In this document: piece after piece, positions 52,855 through 60,534 of the stretch | Numbering within the stretch: position 1 is the first letter of the stretch | Layout of the letters: each line of letters starts with the position of its first letter | Assembly (NCBI RefSeq): GCF_020991085.1 | Contig: NZ_CP087719.1 | Span: forward strand, 3,120,001 to 3,184,000 | Reading direction: 5' to 3' | DNA from: Roseomonas sp. OT10 | Lineage (GTDB): Bacteria > Pseudomonadota > Alphaproteobacteria > Acetobacterales > Acetobacteraceae | Length of the DNA stretch: 64,000 nt | Notes under the pieces: generated by a model | Database searches by the model: none | Seen by the model: only the letters and a program-made list of their open reading frames with translations | What the model was told of the DNA's origin: nothing | Position numbers and translations under genes: made by a program

Positions 52855-53190
52855 TCAGCGCGGCACCGTCACCTCCACCTTGAGCGCGGCGTACCAGGCG
52901 GCGAGGTCGGCGATCTGCGTGTCGGTGAGCTGCTGCGCGACCACCTTCATCTGCTCGTTGTCGCGCTGGCCCGCGCGGAAGGCGCGAAGCTGGGTCGCGA
53001 GGTAGAGCGGGTTCTGCCCAGCGAGGTTCGGCGCATCCGGCTGCACGGCGATGCCGTCATTGCCGTGGCAGGCGGCGCAGAGGCCCCCTGCCACGCGGCG
53101 TCCCGCCCGCGCGTCGCCCGGCTGCTGCGCCAGGGAGGGCCCGGCGAGCGCGGCCCCCAGGGCGAGCGCCAGCGCCACGCGGGCGAGCAT
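52855..53190 (-). CDS. Small exported class I cytochrome c
   Basis: A 111-residue monohaem cytochrome. It has a signal peptide (MLARVALALALGAALAGPSLAQ) and a haem-binding CAACH with cysteines 38 and 41 and histidine 42. A distal methionine is available in the second half (DNEQMKVV). It resembles cytochrome c553/c4-like domains. Its start overlaps the stop of the PQQ-type dehydrogenase, so it is the likely periplasmic electron acceptor of that enzyme. The reading direction and overlap give strong support for the pair. Confidence 0.9.
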   Translation of the reverse strand: MLARVALALALGAALAGPSLAQQPGDARAGRRVAGGLCAACHGNDGIAVQPDAPNLAGQNPLYLATQLRAFRAGQRDNEQMKVVAQQLTDTQIADLAAWYAALKVEVTVPR

Positions 53191-54521
53191 CAGTTCCGCG
53201 CCCCGTAGGAGATGCGGTAGATCGCCCCCGCCGCGTCGTCGGAGACGAGGAGCGAGCCGTCGCCGAGCTGCGCGACATCCACCGGGCGGCCGCTGTACTC
53301 GTTGGTCTCCGCGTCCAGCCAGCCTTCGGCGAAGGGCTTGCTCTCCTTCACCGTGCCGTCCGGGTTCAGGAAGGTCACCATCACCCGCGCGCCGACGGGG
53401 GTGGTGCGGTTCCAGGAGCCGTGCTGCGCGTCGAAGATCGCGCCGCGGTACTCGGCCGGGAACATGCGGCCGGTGTAGAAGGTCATACCGAGGTCGGCCG
53501 CGTGCGGCGCCATCTCCACCACCGGCGGCACGGTACCGGCGGGCGGGGTGCTGTTCTGGTACTCGACCGTGCGGACGCTGCCGCCGCCGTACCAGGGGAA
53601 GCCGAAATTCTGCCCGGCCTGGGTGATGCGGTTCAGCTCGCCCGGGGGCTGGTCGTCGCCCATGCCGTCCACCTGGTTGTCGGTGAACCACAGCTCGTTC
53701 GTGCCGGGGCGGAAGGCGATGCCGACGGAGTTGCGGATGCCGGTGGCGTAGATCTCGCGGTTCGACCCGTCGCGGTCCATGCGGATGATGCCGCCCATGC
53801 CCGCGCCGAAGATGTGCTCGCGCAGGTTCGGCGGCGGCACGTTGAAGCGCTGGCCGAGCGCGACGTACAGCTTGTTGTCCGGCCCGATGCGGCAGACGCG
53901 GGCGCCGTGGTTGAAGCTCTCGTCCTCCACCGGGATGAGCTGGCCCTGCGGCACCACCGTCGCGGTCGCGACGTCCGGGCTCTCGTAGAAGAACTCCGCC
54001 GCCGGGAAGGCGAGGATGCGGTTGTGCTCGACGACGTAGAGGATGCCGTCGGGGCTGAAGCACAGGCCGTTGGGGACGTTGAAGGCGATCGAGGGGGCGA
54101 AGACCTTCACCTCGTCGGCGACGCGGTCGCGGTCGCGATCCGTCACCGCCCAGACGCGCTGCTTGCGGGTGCCGACGAAGACGACGCCTGCCGTGCCCAC
54201 CGCCATGTGCCGCGCATCGGGCACGAGGGCGTAGAGCTCGATGCGGAAGCCCTCGGGCAGGCGGATGGCCTGGAGGTTGCGGCGGATCGCGTCGGCGCGG
54301 CGGCCGTCCTGCGGCACCGTCTCGATCTCGCGGGCGGTGTTGGTGGTGCGGAAGCCCTGCAGCCGGTCGAGGTTCTGCTGATCGGGGCGTCCGGCGGGCG
54401 GGGCGGCACCCGAGGCGCCCCCCTGGGCGGCGGAACCGGGGGGCGCGGGCTGGGCCAGGACGGGGGCGGCGGCCAGCAACGCGGCCGCGACGCCGGCCGC
54501 GCGGATACCGGGAAGCTTCAT
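53190..54521 (-). CDS. Sorbosone dehydrogenase-like PQQ sugar dehydrogenase
   Basis: A 443-residue exported protein with a signal peptide (MKLPGIRAAGVAAALLAAAPVLAQ) and a six-bladed beta-propeller of the glucose/sorbosone dehydrogenase family. Recognisable blades include VGTRKQRVWAVTDRDRDRVADEV, LYVALGQRFNVPPPNLREHIFGAGMGGIIRMDRDG and FRPGTNELWFTDNQVDGMGDDQPPGELNRI. It should oxidise a sugar or polyol in the periplasm with PQQ and pass electrons to the coupled cytochrome c. AGGAGGAA precedes ATG 54521. The exact substrate is unknown. Confidence 0.88.
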   Translation of the reverse strand: MKLPGIRAAGVAAALLAAAPVLAQPAPPGSAAQGGASGAAPPAGRPDQQNLDRLQGFRTTNTAREIETVPQDGRRADAIRRNLQAIRLPEGFRIELYALVPDARHMAVGTAGVVFVGTRKQRVWAVTDRDRDRVADEVKVFAPSIAFNVPNGLCFSPDGILYVVEHNRILAFPAAEFFYESPDVATATVVPQGQLIPVEDESFNHGARVCRIGPDNKLYVALGQRFNVPPPNLREHIFGAGMGGIIRMDRDGSNREIYATGIRNSVGIAFRPGTNELWFTDNQVDGMGDDQPPGELNRITQAGQNFGFPWYGGGSVRTVEYQNSTPPAGTVPPVVEMAPHAADLGMTFYTGRMFPAEYRGAIFDAQHGSWNRTTPVGARVMVTFLNPDGTVKESKPFAEGWLDAETNEYSGRPVDVAQLGDGSLLVSDDAAGAIYRISYGARN

Positions 54522-54650
54522 GGACGTTCCTCCTCGGGCGGCCTGTTCCGGCCGTCCCGGCGCCAGCCTGCGCGGGGCCCGCGCGGCGTGCAAATGAGGA
54601 TCGTGTCATCTCCCGGAACGCGAAGCCCCTGCCCGGGCCTCGCGCGGGCA

Positions 54651-56126
54651 TCAGCTGCGGATGCGCGCCACCGTCGCCGTGGTGCTGTTGCCGGGCAGCA
54701 GCTCGGCCAGCCTGACCATCCCGCCCCATTCGGACAGCAGCTCGCCGCCCACCACCTGGTCCACGCGGTAGTCGGCGCCCTTGATCAGCACGTCGGGACG
54801 GATCGCGCGGATCAGCTCGACGGGCGTGTCCTCGTCGAAGACGGTGACGAGGTCGATCGTGGCCAGGGAGGCCAGCACCGCGGCCCGCGCCGCCTCGCCC
54901 TGCACCGGCCGGGTCGGGCCCTTCAGCCGTGCGACGGAGGCGTCCGAGTTCAGCCCGACGATCAGCCGGTCGCACCAGCTCCGCGCCTGCTCCAGCAGGT
55001 GGACATGGCCCGGGTGCAGCAGGTCGAAGCAGCCGTTGGTGAAGCCGATGCGCCAGCCGCGCTGCCGCCAGCGCTCCGCCTGCTCCACCGCCGCGGCGCG
55101 CGACACCACCTTGCGCAGCGCACCGCGCTCGGGCGCCAGTGCCTCCAGCAGGTCCTGCTCGCGCGCGACGGCGGTGCCGACCTTGCCGACGACGATTCCG
55201 GCCGCGATGTTGGCGAGCCGCGCGCCGACCGGCAGCGGCAGGCCGGCGGCCAGCGCCGCCGCGGCCACGGCCGCCACCGTGTCGCCGGCGCCGGAGACGT
55301 CGTGCACCTCCGCCGCCTCGGCGGGGAAATGGTGCACCCCTTCGCCATCCAGCAGCGTCATGCCGTCCTCGCTGCGGGTGACGAGGACGGCGCCGAAGCC
55401 GTGCCGGTCGCGCAGCGCGCGGGCGGCCTCGACCAGCGCGGCCTCGCTGTCCACGGACAGTCCGGTGGCCAGGTGCAGCTCCGCCCGGTTCGGGGTGATC
55501 AGGTCGGCCCCGGCGTAGCGGCCGTAATCCTCGCCCTTCGGATCCACCACGACCTTGCGCCCGGCGGCGCGGGCGGCGGCGATCAGCCGCTCCGTCACCT
55601 CGGCGGTCAGCACGCCCTTGCGGTAGTCGGACAGCACCATGACGCGGGTCGCGGCCACGGTGTCCTGGGCGATGCGCACCAGCCGGTCGGCGAGGCGGGG
55701 GTGGATGTCGCCACGCGCGTCGTGGTCGGCGCGCATGATCTGCTGGCCCATGGCGACGTAGCGGGTCTTGGTGGTGGTGGCGCGGCCACCCTGCACCAGC
55801 AGCCAGGGCTCCACCCCTGGCTGGCCGCCGATGAGCGCCGTCAGGTCCGACCCCGCCTGGTCGTCGCCCACCACGGAGAGGAAGGCGACGGGCGTGCCGA
55901 GGGCGGTGAGGTTGCGCACTACGTTGCCGGCGCCGCCGGGCATGGCGACCTCGCGCTCCACCGCCAGCACCGGGATCGGCGCCTCCGGCGAGACTCGGGT
56001 CACCCTGCCGTAGACGAAACGGTCGAGCATGGCGTCGCCGACCACGAGGACGGAAGCGCGCTTGAGGGCACGCACGGCCTCGGCGAGGTCGACGGGAGGG
56101 GTCTGGTCCGGCTGCGGGCCGCTCAT
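54651..56126 (-). CDS. hldE: Bifunctional heptose 7-phosphate kinase / heptose 1-phosphate adenylyltransferase
   Basis: A 491-residue HldE. Residues ~1-330 are a PfkB-type kinase (VLVVGDAMLDRFVYGRVTRVSPEAPIPVL, with GAGDTVAAVAAAALAAG holding the catalytic aspartate). Residues ~345-491 are the adenylyltransferase (GFTNGCFDLLHPGHVHLL with its HxGH motif, then NSDASVARLKGPTRPVQ). It makes ADP-D-glycero-beta-D-manno-heptose precursor for the LPS inner core. ATG 56126 is chosen, with ATG 56162 possible. It is not linked to other LPS genes here. Confidence 0.93.
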   Translation of the reverse strand: MSGPQPDQTPPVDLAEAVRALKRASVLVVGDAMLDRFVYGRVTRVSPEAPIPVLAVEREVAMPGGAGNVVRNLTALGTPVAFLSVVGDDQAGSDLTALIGGQPGVEPWLLVQGGRATTTKTRYVAMGQQIMRADHDARGDIHPRLADRLVRIAQDTVAATRVMVLSDYRKGVLTAEVTERLIAAARAAGRKVVVDPKGEDYGRYAGADLITPNRAELHLATGLSVDSEAALVEAARALRDRHGFGAVLVTRSEDGMTLLDGEGVHHFPAEAAEVHDVSGAGDTVAAVAAAALAAGLPLPVGARLANIAAGIVVGKVGTAVAREQDLLEALAPERGALRKVVSRAAAVEQAERWRQRGWRIGFTNGCFDLLHPGHVHLLEQARSWCDRLIVGLNSDASVARLKGPTRPVQGEAARAAVLASLATIDLVTVFDEDTPVELIRAIRPDVLIKGADYRVDQVVGGELLSEWGGMVRLAELLPGNSTTATVARIRS

Positions 56127-56230
56127 CGGGTCTCGGTAGCCGAAGGTCACAGGCGGACACAAGCCGCCCTCGCCGGGAATGCGCCGGGCGGTGCGGGCAT
56201 CAGCGATGCCTTAACGCATGGCCGTCAGGC

Positions 56231-57199
56231 TTGCGGCGCGCCATGCCCCCCGATGCCGACACCGCCGCGAGGACCGCGGCCCGCCCCGCCAGCCCGCCGC
56301 CGGACAGGGCGGCGGCCCTGCCCTGCCTGGCTGTCGCCCCGCCCCCACGCCCCCCCGGCCGCCCCGCCGCCGAGGCGTGGAACGGGGAGGCGGAGCGGCG
56401 GCGGGTGGCGCTGGCCCTGATGCAGGAGGCGGCGCGTGGCCAGGGCGGGCAGGTGACGGAGGAACCGCTCAGCGGCGCGCTGCTGCTGCGCGCGCCGCAG
56501 CCGGTGCTGGACCGGACGGCCACCGTGCTGGCGCCGCTCTTTTCCGGGCGGGTCAGCCTGCTCGCCCCGCGCGCGGCCCTGTCGCGGCCCCCGCCCCCGC
56601 GCCCGGCCGAGCCGGTGCTGCTGGAGCGGCGGCCGATCCTGGGGCTGGCCAGCGGCGCCGCGCCGCGTCTCGCCGGGCTGCGGCTGGTGCTGCCGCGGGA
56701 ATGGCCAGGGATGAACGCGACGGCACCCGCCCATCTGCGGCGCCACGCCGCCGACCGCCTGCTGCAGCGGGCGGCCGAGGCGCTCGCCGCGCCCGGCGGG
56801 GCGGAGCGCCTGCTGGGCGAGGTCCCGGACACCCCGCTGCACCTGGACCGGCCCCTCGCCCCGCTGCCGCCCCCGCCGGGGCTTGCTTCGCTGCCGGTGC
56901 TGCCCGTGCTGCCCCTGGCACGGCTCGCCGAGGGGATGCCGGCGGGCCCCTTCGGCGTCGCCGGCATGCGGGAGGCGCTGCTGGAGCTTTGCGAGCCCAG
57001 CGCGGTGCCGGGGGCCGTGGTGCACCTGGCCTTCGATCCAGACCTGGCGCGCCAGCCGGGGCTGGTAGCGGCGCTGGAACCCGGCCGGCTGGTGCTGGAG
57101 GGGGTGGCGGAGGAGTGGGTGCTGTCCTGGGGCCTGTCCCTCGGCATCGGCCGCTTCACCGGCCCCTGGGCCGAGCGGCTGCTGGAGGAGGCGGCATGA
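56231..57199 (+). CDS. Conserved-looking protein of unknown function
   Basis: I do not recognise this 322-residue protein. It is soluble, rich in Pro, Ala, Leu and Arg, with an N-terminal ~45-residue disordered Pro-rich segment. An ordered middle (RRVALALMQEAARGQGGQVTEEPLSGALLLRAPQPVLDRTATVLAPLFSG) and a C-terminal region follow, the latter with alternating beta and helix: GAVVHLAFDPDLARQPGLVAALEPGRLVLEGV. The end ('...SLGIGRFTGPWAERLLEEAA') overlaps the next start (ATGA), so both are surely co-translated. It may be a degenerate regulatory domain; no catalytic motif is visible. ATG 56231 or 56243 could be used. Confidence 0.65.
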   Translation: MRRAMPPDADTAARTAARPASPPPDRAAALPCLAVAPPPRPPGRPAAEAWNGEAERRRVALALMQEAARGQGGQVTEEPLSGALLLRAPQPVLDRTATVLAPLFSGRVSLLAPRAALSRPPPPRPAEPVLLERRPILGLASGAAPRLAGLRLVLPREWPGMNATAPAHLRRHAADRLLQRAAEALAAPGGAERLLGEVPDTPLHLDRPLAPLPPPPGLASLPVLPVLPLARLAEGMPAGPFGVAGMREALLELCEPSAVPGAVVHLAFDPDLARQPGLVAALEPGRLVLEGVAEEWVLSWGLSLGIGRFTGPWAERLLEEAA

Positions 57200-58431
57200 C
57201 GGCCCTGGCCCTGCCGCCCGCCGCACCGCGCCCCGCGCCGGCCCTGGGCCGCGCCCTGCCCGGGGCGCTTCCCGCCGTGGTGCCGCCCCCCGCCCCCACC
57301 GGCCCCGATGGCGGCCCGGCGGAGCTGATGGAGCTGGTGCGCGACAGCCTGGCCAGCGGCGCGTCGCGCGACGTGCTGTGGCTGCGCTTCTCCGCCATGC
57401 CGCCCTCCCTCGACCGGCCGCACCACCGCCGCCTGCTGCGGGAGGCGGCGATGCCGCGGCGCGGCCAGCCCTGCCGCCTGTTCCGCCTGCCCGATGGCGA
57501 CCTGGTGGTGGTCACCCTGCCCTCGCACCAGCCGCTGGAAGCGGCCCTGGCCCAGGCCCGCGCCGCCCTGTCCGGCGCGGTGCAGGAGGAAGCGCTCGGC
57601 CAGGTGCTGCGCGGCATGCGCCTGCCGCAGGAGGCGGCGGCGCTGCTGGCGGCGGTCGAGGAATGCCTCAGCCCCACGCGCCCGGCCCGGGCCGCGGCGC
57701 CGGCCCCGCCGCTCGACCCCGCCTCCCTGGCGGCGGCCGAGCAGGCGCTGGCGCAGGCGGATGTCTGGCCGCTGCACGCCCGCCAGATGGTCTGCCGCCT
57801 CTGCCCGGAGACCGGCGCGGTGCAGGCGCTGCGCGAGGATGTCCGCCCCCTGCCCGGTGCCGTGGCCGAGCGGCTGCTGGCCGGGCGCGATGCCGCCGCC
57901 TCGCCCGCCCTGGCATCCCGGCTGGCGGAGGCGATCGCGGCGCGGCTGCTCGCCTCGCTGGCCCGGCCGGAATGGCGCGGGCGGCCCCGCCCGCTGCACC
58001 TGCCGCTGCCGGTCGCCGGGCTGACCTCCCCCGCCTTCCTGCGGCTCGACGCCATCCTGCCGCGCACCGCCAAGCCGATGCTGATGCTGGGCATCGCCGC
58101 GGCGGAGATCCTGGCGGACCCCCCGGCCTTCCGCTTCGCGCGCGACTTCGCCCGCGGCCAGGGCTACCGCCTGGCCCTGGAGGTGCCGGGGCCGGCGGCC
58201 CTTGTGCTGATGCCGCCAACACGGCTGGGGGTGGAGGCGGTGCGCATCCCCTTCTCCCCGGCCCTGACCGCCGACCCCGCCCCGCTCACGCGGCTGGCGG
58301 CGCAGGCGCAGCGTGGCGGCGCGGTCCAGGTGGTGCTGGCCGGGGCCGACAGCGCCGCCGCCATCGCCTGGGGCTGGGAGAACGGGCTGCGCGTCTTCCA
58401 GGGGCGGCTGGTGCAGCGCGCGCGGGGCTGA
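57196..58431 (+). CDS. Unknown protein with a possible degenerate EAL-like C-terminus
   Basis: A 411-residue protein without a firm family match. After a Pro-rich start it has a helical middle (LMELVRDSLASGASRDVLWLRFS...). The last ~120 residues (ILADPPAFRFARDFARGQGYRLALEVPG..., then VVLAGADSAAAIAWGWENGLRVFQGRLV) follow the rhythm of the end of EAL phosphodiesterase domains (GY-LALD, then VAEGVET, then G-xx-QG). Catalytic EAL, DDFG and E residues are absent, so any such domain would be inactive. It overlaps the preceding unknown gene by four bases. The EAL link is a suggestion. Confidence 0.62.
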   Translation: MTALALPPAAPRPAPALGRALPGALPAVVPPPAPTGPDGGPAELMELVRDSLASGASRDVLWLRFSAMPPSLDRPHHRRLLREAAMPRRGQPCRLFRLPDGDLVVVTLPSHQPLEAALAQARAALSGAVQEEALGQVLRGMRLPQEAAALLAAVEECLSPTRPARAAAPAPPLDPASLAAAEQALAQADVWPLHARQMVCRLCPETGAVQALREDVRPLPGAVAERLLAGRDAAASPALASRLAEAIAARLLASLARPEWRGRPRPLHLPLPVAGLTSPAFLRLDAILPRTAKPMLMLGIAAAEILADPPAFRFARDFARGQGYRLALEVPGPAALVLMPPTRLGVEAVRIPFSPALTADPAPLTRLAAQAQRGGAVQVVLAGADSAAAIAWGWENGLRVFQGRLVQRARG

Positions 58432-58462
58432 CGCCCGGCCGTGCGGGGGCATATGCGGAAGC

Positions 58463-59215
58463 ATGCAGCCCGCGATCCAGGCCGAATCCCTGACCAAGCG
58501 CTACGGCGACGACCCGGAGGCGCCACCGGCGGTGGAGAACCTGTCCTTCTCCCTGCCGCGCGGGGCCACCTGGGGGCTCCTGGGCGGCAATGGCGCGGGC
58601 AAGAGCACGACCATCGCCATGCTGCTCGGCCTGCTGCTGCCGAGCGCCGGGCGGGTCACGGTGCTGGGGCACGACATGGCGCGCGACCGCTTCCGGGCGC
58701 TGGCGCGGATGAACTTCTCCTCTCCCTACGTCGCCCTGCCCTCGCGGCTGAGCGTGCGGGAGAACCTGATGGTCTATGCCCATCTCTACGACGTGCGGCA
58801 GGCGGACCGGCGCATCGCGGCGCTGAGCGAGGAGCTGGCGCTGGGCGAGTTCCTGGACCGGCCGGCCGGGCAGCTCTCCGCCGGGCAGAAGACCCGCGCG
58901 GCGCTGGCCAAGTCGCTGCTGAACCGCCCCGACCTGCTGCTGCTGGACGAGCCGACGGCGAGCCTCGACCCCGACACCGCCGACTGGGTGCGCGGCATGC
59001 TGGAGCGCTACCGGCAGGAGAGCGGCTGCGCCATCCTGCTGGCGAGCCACAACATGGCGGAGGTCGAGCGGCTCTGCGGCCGCGTCCTGATGCTCAAGCG
59101 CGGGCGGCTGGTGGACGAGGGCAGCCCGGAGGAGCTGCTGCGCCGCTACGGCCGCGACGACCTGGAGGAGGTGTTCCTCGACATCGCCCGCGACCGCGTG
59201 CGGGAGGAGGTGTGA
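58463..59215 (+). CDS. ABC-2-type transporter ATP-binding protein
   Basis: A 250-residue exporter ATPase. Walker A is GGNGAGKSTTIAML, the signature is LSAGQKTRAALAKSL, Walker B is LLLLDEPTASLD and the switch histidine is ILLASHNMAEVERLCG. The C-terminal segment with EELLRRYGRDDLEEVFLDIAR is typical of ABC-2/NodI-type subunits. Its stop overlaps the permease start (TGATG). The pair should export a lipid, polysaccharide or small molecule; nothing here identifies it. Confidence 0.92.
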   Translation: MQPAIQAESLTKRYGDDPEAPPAVENLSFSLPRGATWGLLGGNGAGKSTTIAMLLGLLLPSAGRVTVLGHDMARDRFRALARMNFSSPYVALPSRLSVRENLMVYAHLYDVRQADRRIAALSEELALGEFLDRPAGQLSAGQKTRAALAKSLLNRPDLLLLDEPTASLDPDTADWVRGMLERYRQESGCAILLASHNMAEVERLCGRVLMLKRGRLVDEGSPEELLRRYGRDDLEEVFLDIARDRVREEV

Positions 59216-60054
59216 TGCCCGCCGGGCTCCCCGCCTCCCTGCGCCGCGTCTGGGGGCTGGTCTACCGCCACCTCGCGCTGTTCCGCCGATCCTGGCCGCG
59301 CCTGCTGGAGCTGATGTACTTCCCCGTGCTGCAGATGCTGATCTGGGGCTTCATGACCGCCTGGATCGCGGGCGCCGGGGCGGGGCGGCTGCCGCAGGCC
59401 GGGGCGGGCGGGCTGGCCGTCGCCGCCGCCGGGGCGCTGCTGGGCGGCGTGCTGCTGTGGGAGGTGGCGCTGCGCAGCCAGATGGGCTTCGCCATCTCCT
59501 TCCTGGAGGAGATCTGGTCGCGCAACCTCGGCCACCTCTTCGTCTCGCCGCTGCGCCCGCGCGAGCTGGTGGGGGCGCTGATGGTGGTGAGCCTGCTGCG
59601 CATGCTGATCGGCGTGCTGCCGGCGATGCTGCTGGCCTGGCTGCTCTACGGCTTCGGCCTCTGGCGGCTCGGGCCGGTGGTCGTGCTGTTCTTCGCCGCC
59701 CTGATGGTGCTGGGCTGGGCGGTGGCGCTGGGGGTGACGGCGATGGTCCTGCGTCACGGCGCGGGGGCGGAGAGCCTGGCCTGGTCGCTGATGTTCGGGC
59801 TCGCCCCCTTCGCCGCGGTCTTCTATCCCGTCGCCGCCCTGCCCGGCTGGGTGCAGCCCTTCTCCCTGGCGCTGCCGGCGACCCATGTCTTCGAGGGCAT
59901 GCGCGCCGCGCTGCTGGAAGGGCGCATCGCCTGGGGGCATCTGGGCGCGGCCTTCGCCCTGGACGCGCTGTGGCTGGCGGCGATGGCCGCCGTCTTCCTG
60001 GCGGAGTTCCGCCGCGCCCGCCGCACCGGCGCGCTGCTCAACGTCGGGGAGTAG
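59215..60054 (+). CDS. ABC-2-type transporter permease
   Basis: A 279-residue membrane protein of the ABC-2 family with about six hydrophobic segments, preceded by a short cytoplasmic helix (LRRVWGLVYRHLALFRRSWPRLLELMYFPVLQMLIWGF). The middle region EEIWSRNLGHLFVSPLRPRELVGALMVVSLLRMLIGV is characteristic of NodJ/DrrB-like permeases. It pairs with the ATPase just upstream. The gene ends ~30 bp before repeat copy D. Confidence 0.9.
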   Translation: MPAGLPASLRRVWGLVYRHLALFRRSWPRLLELMYFPVLQMLIWGFMTAWIAGAGAGRLPQAGAGGLAVAAAGALLGGVLLWEVALRSQMGFAISFLEEIWSRNLGHLFVSPLRPRELVGALMVVSLLRMLIGVLPAMLLAWLLYGFGLWRLGPVVVLFFAALMVLGWAVALGVTAMVLRHGAGAESLAWSLMFGLAPFAAVFYPVAALPGWVQPFSLALPATHVFEGMRAALLEGRIAWGHLGAAFALDALWLAAMAAVFLAEFRRARRTGALLNVGE

Positions 60055-60085
60055 GCGTACCGCCGGCCCCGGCACCACATCCGGA

Positions 60086-60534
60086 TCATACCGCTGGCGG
60101 GATGACCTGACCCGTCGTGCTGTGGTGTTTGGGCGTCGGACCGGGAGGGGACGCCGGCCTGCGGCATCGACGCCGTGCGTCGATCCCCGTCCCAGACCCT
60201 CCCCTGCCGGCCACAAGCGGGCCCCGGACCCCGCTGAGAGTCTGGTACTTCCGGTAGTGTCAGCCTCCGGGCTCAACCCTGACAGAACGCGGACAGGCGG
60301 GACTCCAGAATAGCTTTGAAGGCGTCAGCGAGGGCGACGGCCGTACCCGCCGAGGAGCATGGCTCCTCGGCGCCTTGACCCCGTATCAGGCTGTCCCGCG
60401 GCAGCGCTGATCGGGTCCAGGGCCCGCAGGGTCCTGGCGGAGTGGGGGTATCGGGGGCGAGGCAGAGCCTTGCCCCCGGGCCACGGGCGCACCCCGCGCC
60501 GGCACGGGACCGGCGCATCCCGTCGCCCGTATCA
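60086..60534 (-). repeat. Dispersed intergenic element, copy D (inverted orientation, variant module)
   Basis: ~449 bp between the convergent ABC-2 permease and MFS genes (gap 60055-60531). The hairpin GCCGAGGAGC-ATG-GCTCCTCGGC is at 60349-60371. In place of the GGAGGGGAC/GTCCCCTCC stem it has an extra hairpin, ATCGACGC-CGT-GCGTCGAT (60166-60184), similar to one in the 16.6-kb gap. Terminal repeats read TGATACGGGCGACGGGATGC from 60534 inward and TCATACCGCTGGCGGGATGA from 60087 inward. The first three bases at 60534 are the MFS stop codon. Confidence 0.88.

Noticed and set aside
52855-56160. A 1101-codon minus-strand open frame spanning the cytochrome, dehydrogenase and hldE region
   Set aside because: Only its last ~111 codons are real (cytochrome c). 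The rest is low-complexity Arg/Gly/Pro shadow of the dehydrogenase and hldE frames, an artefact of very high GC.
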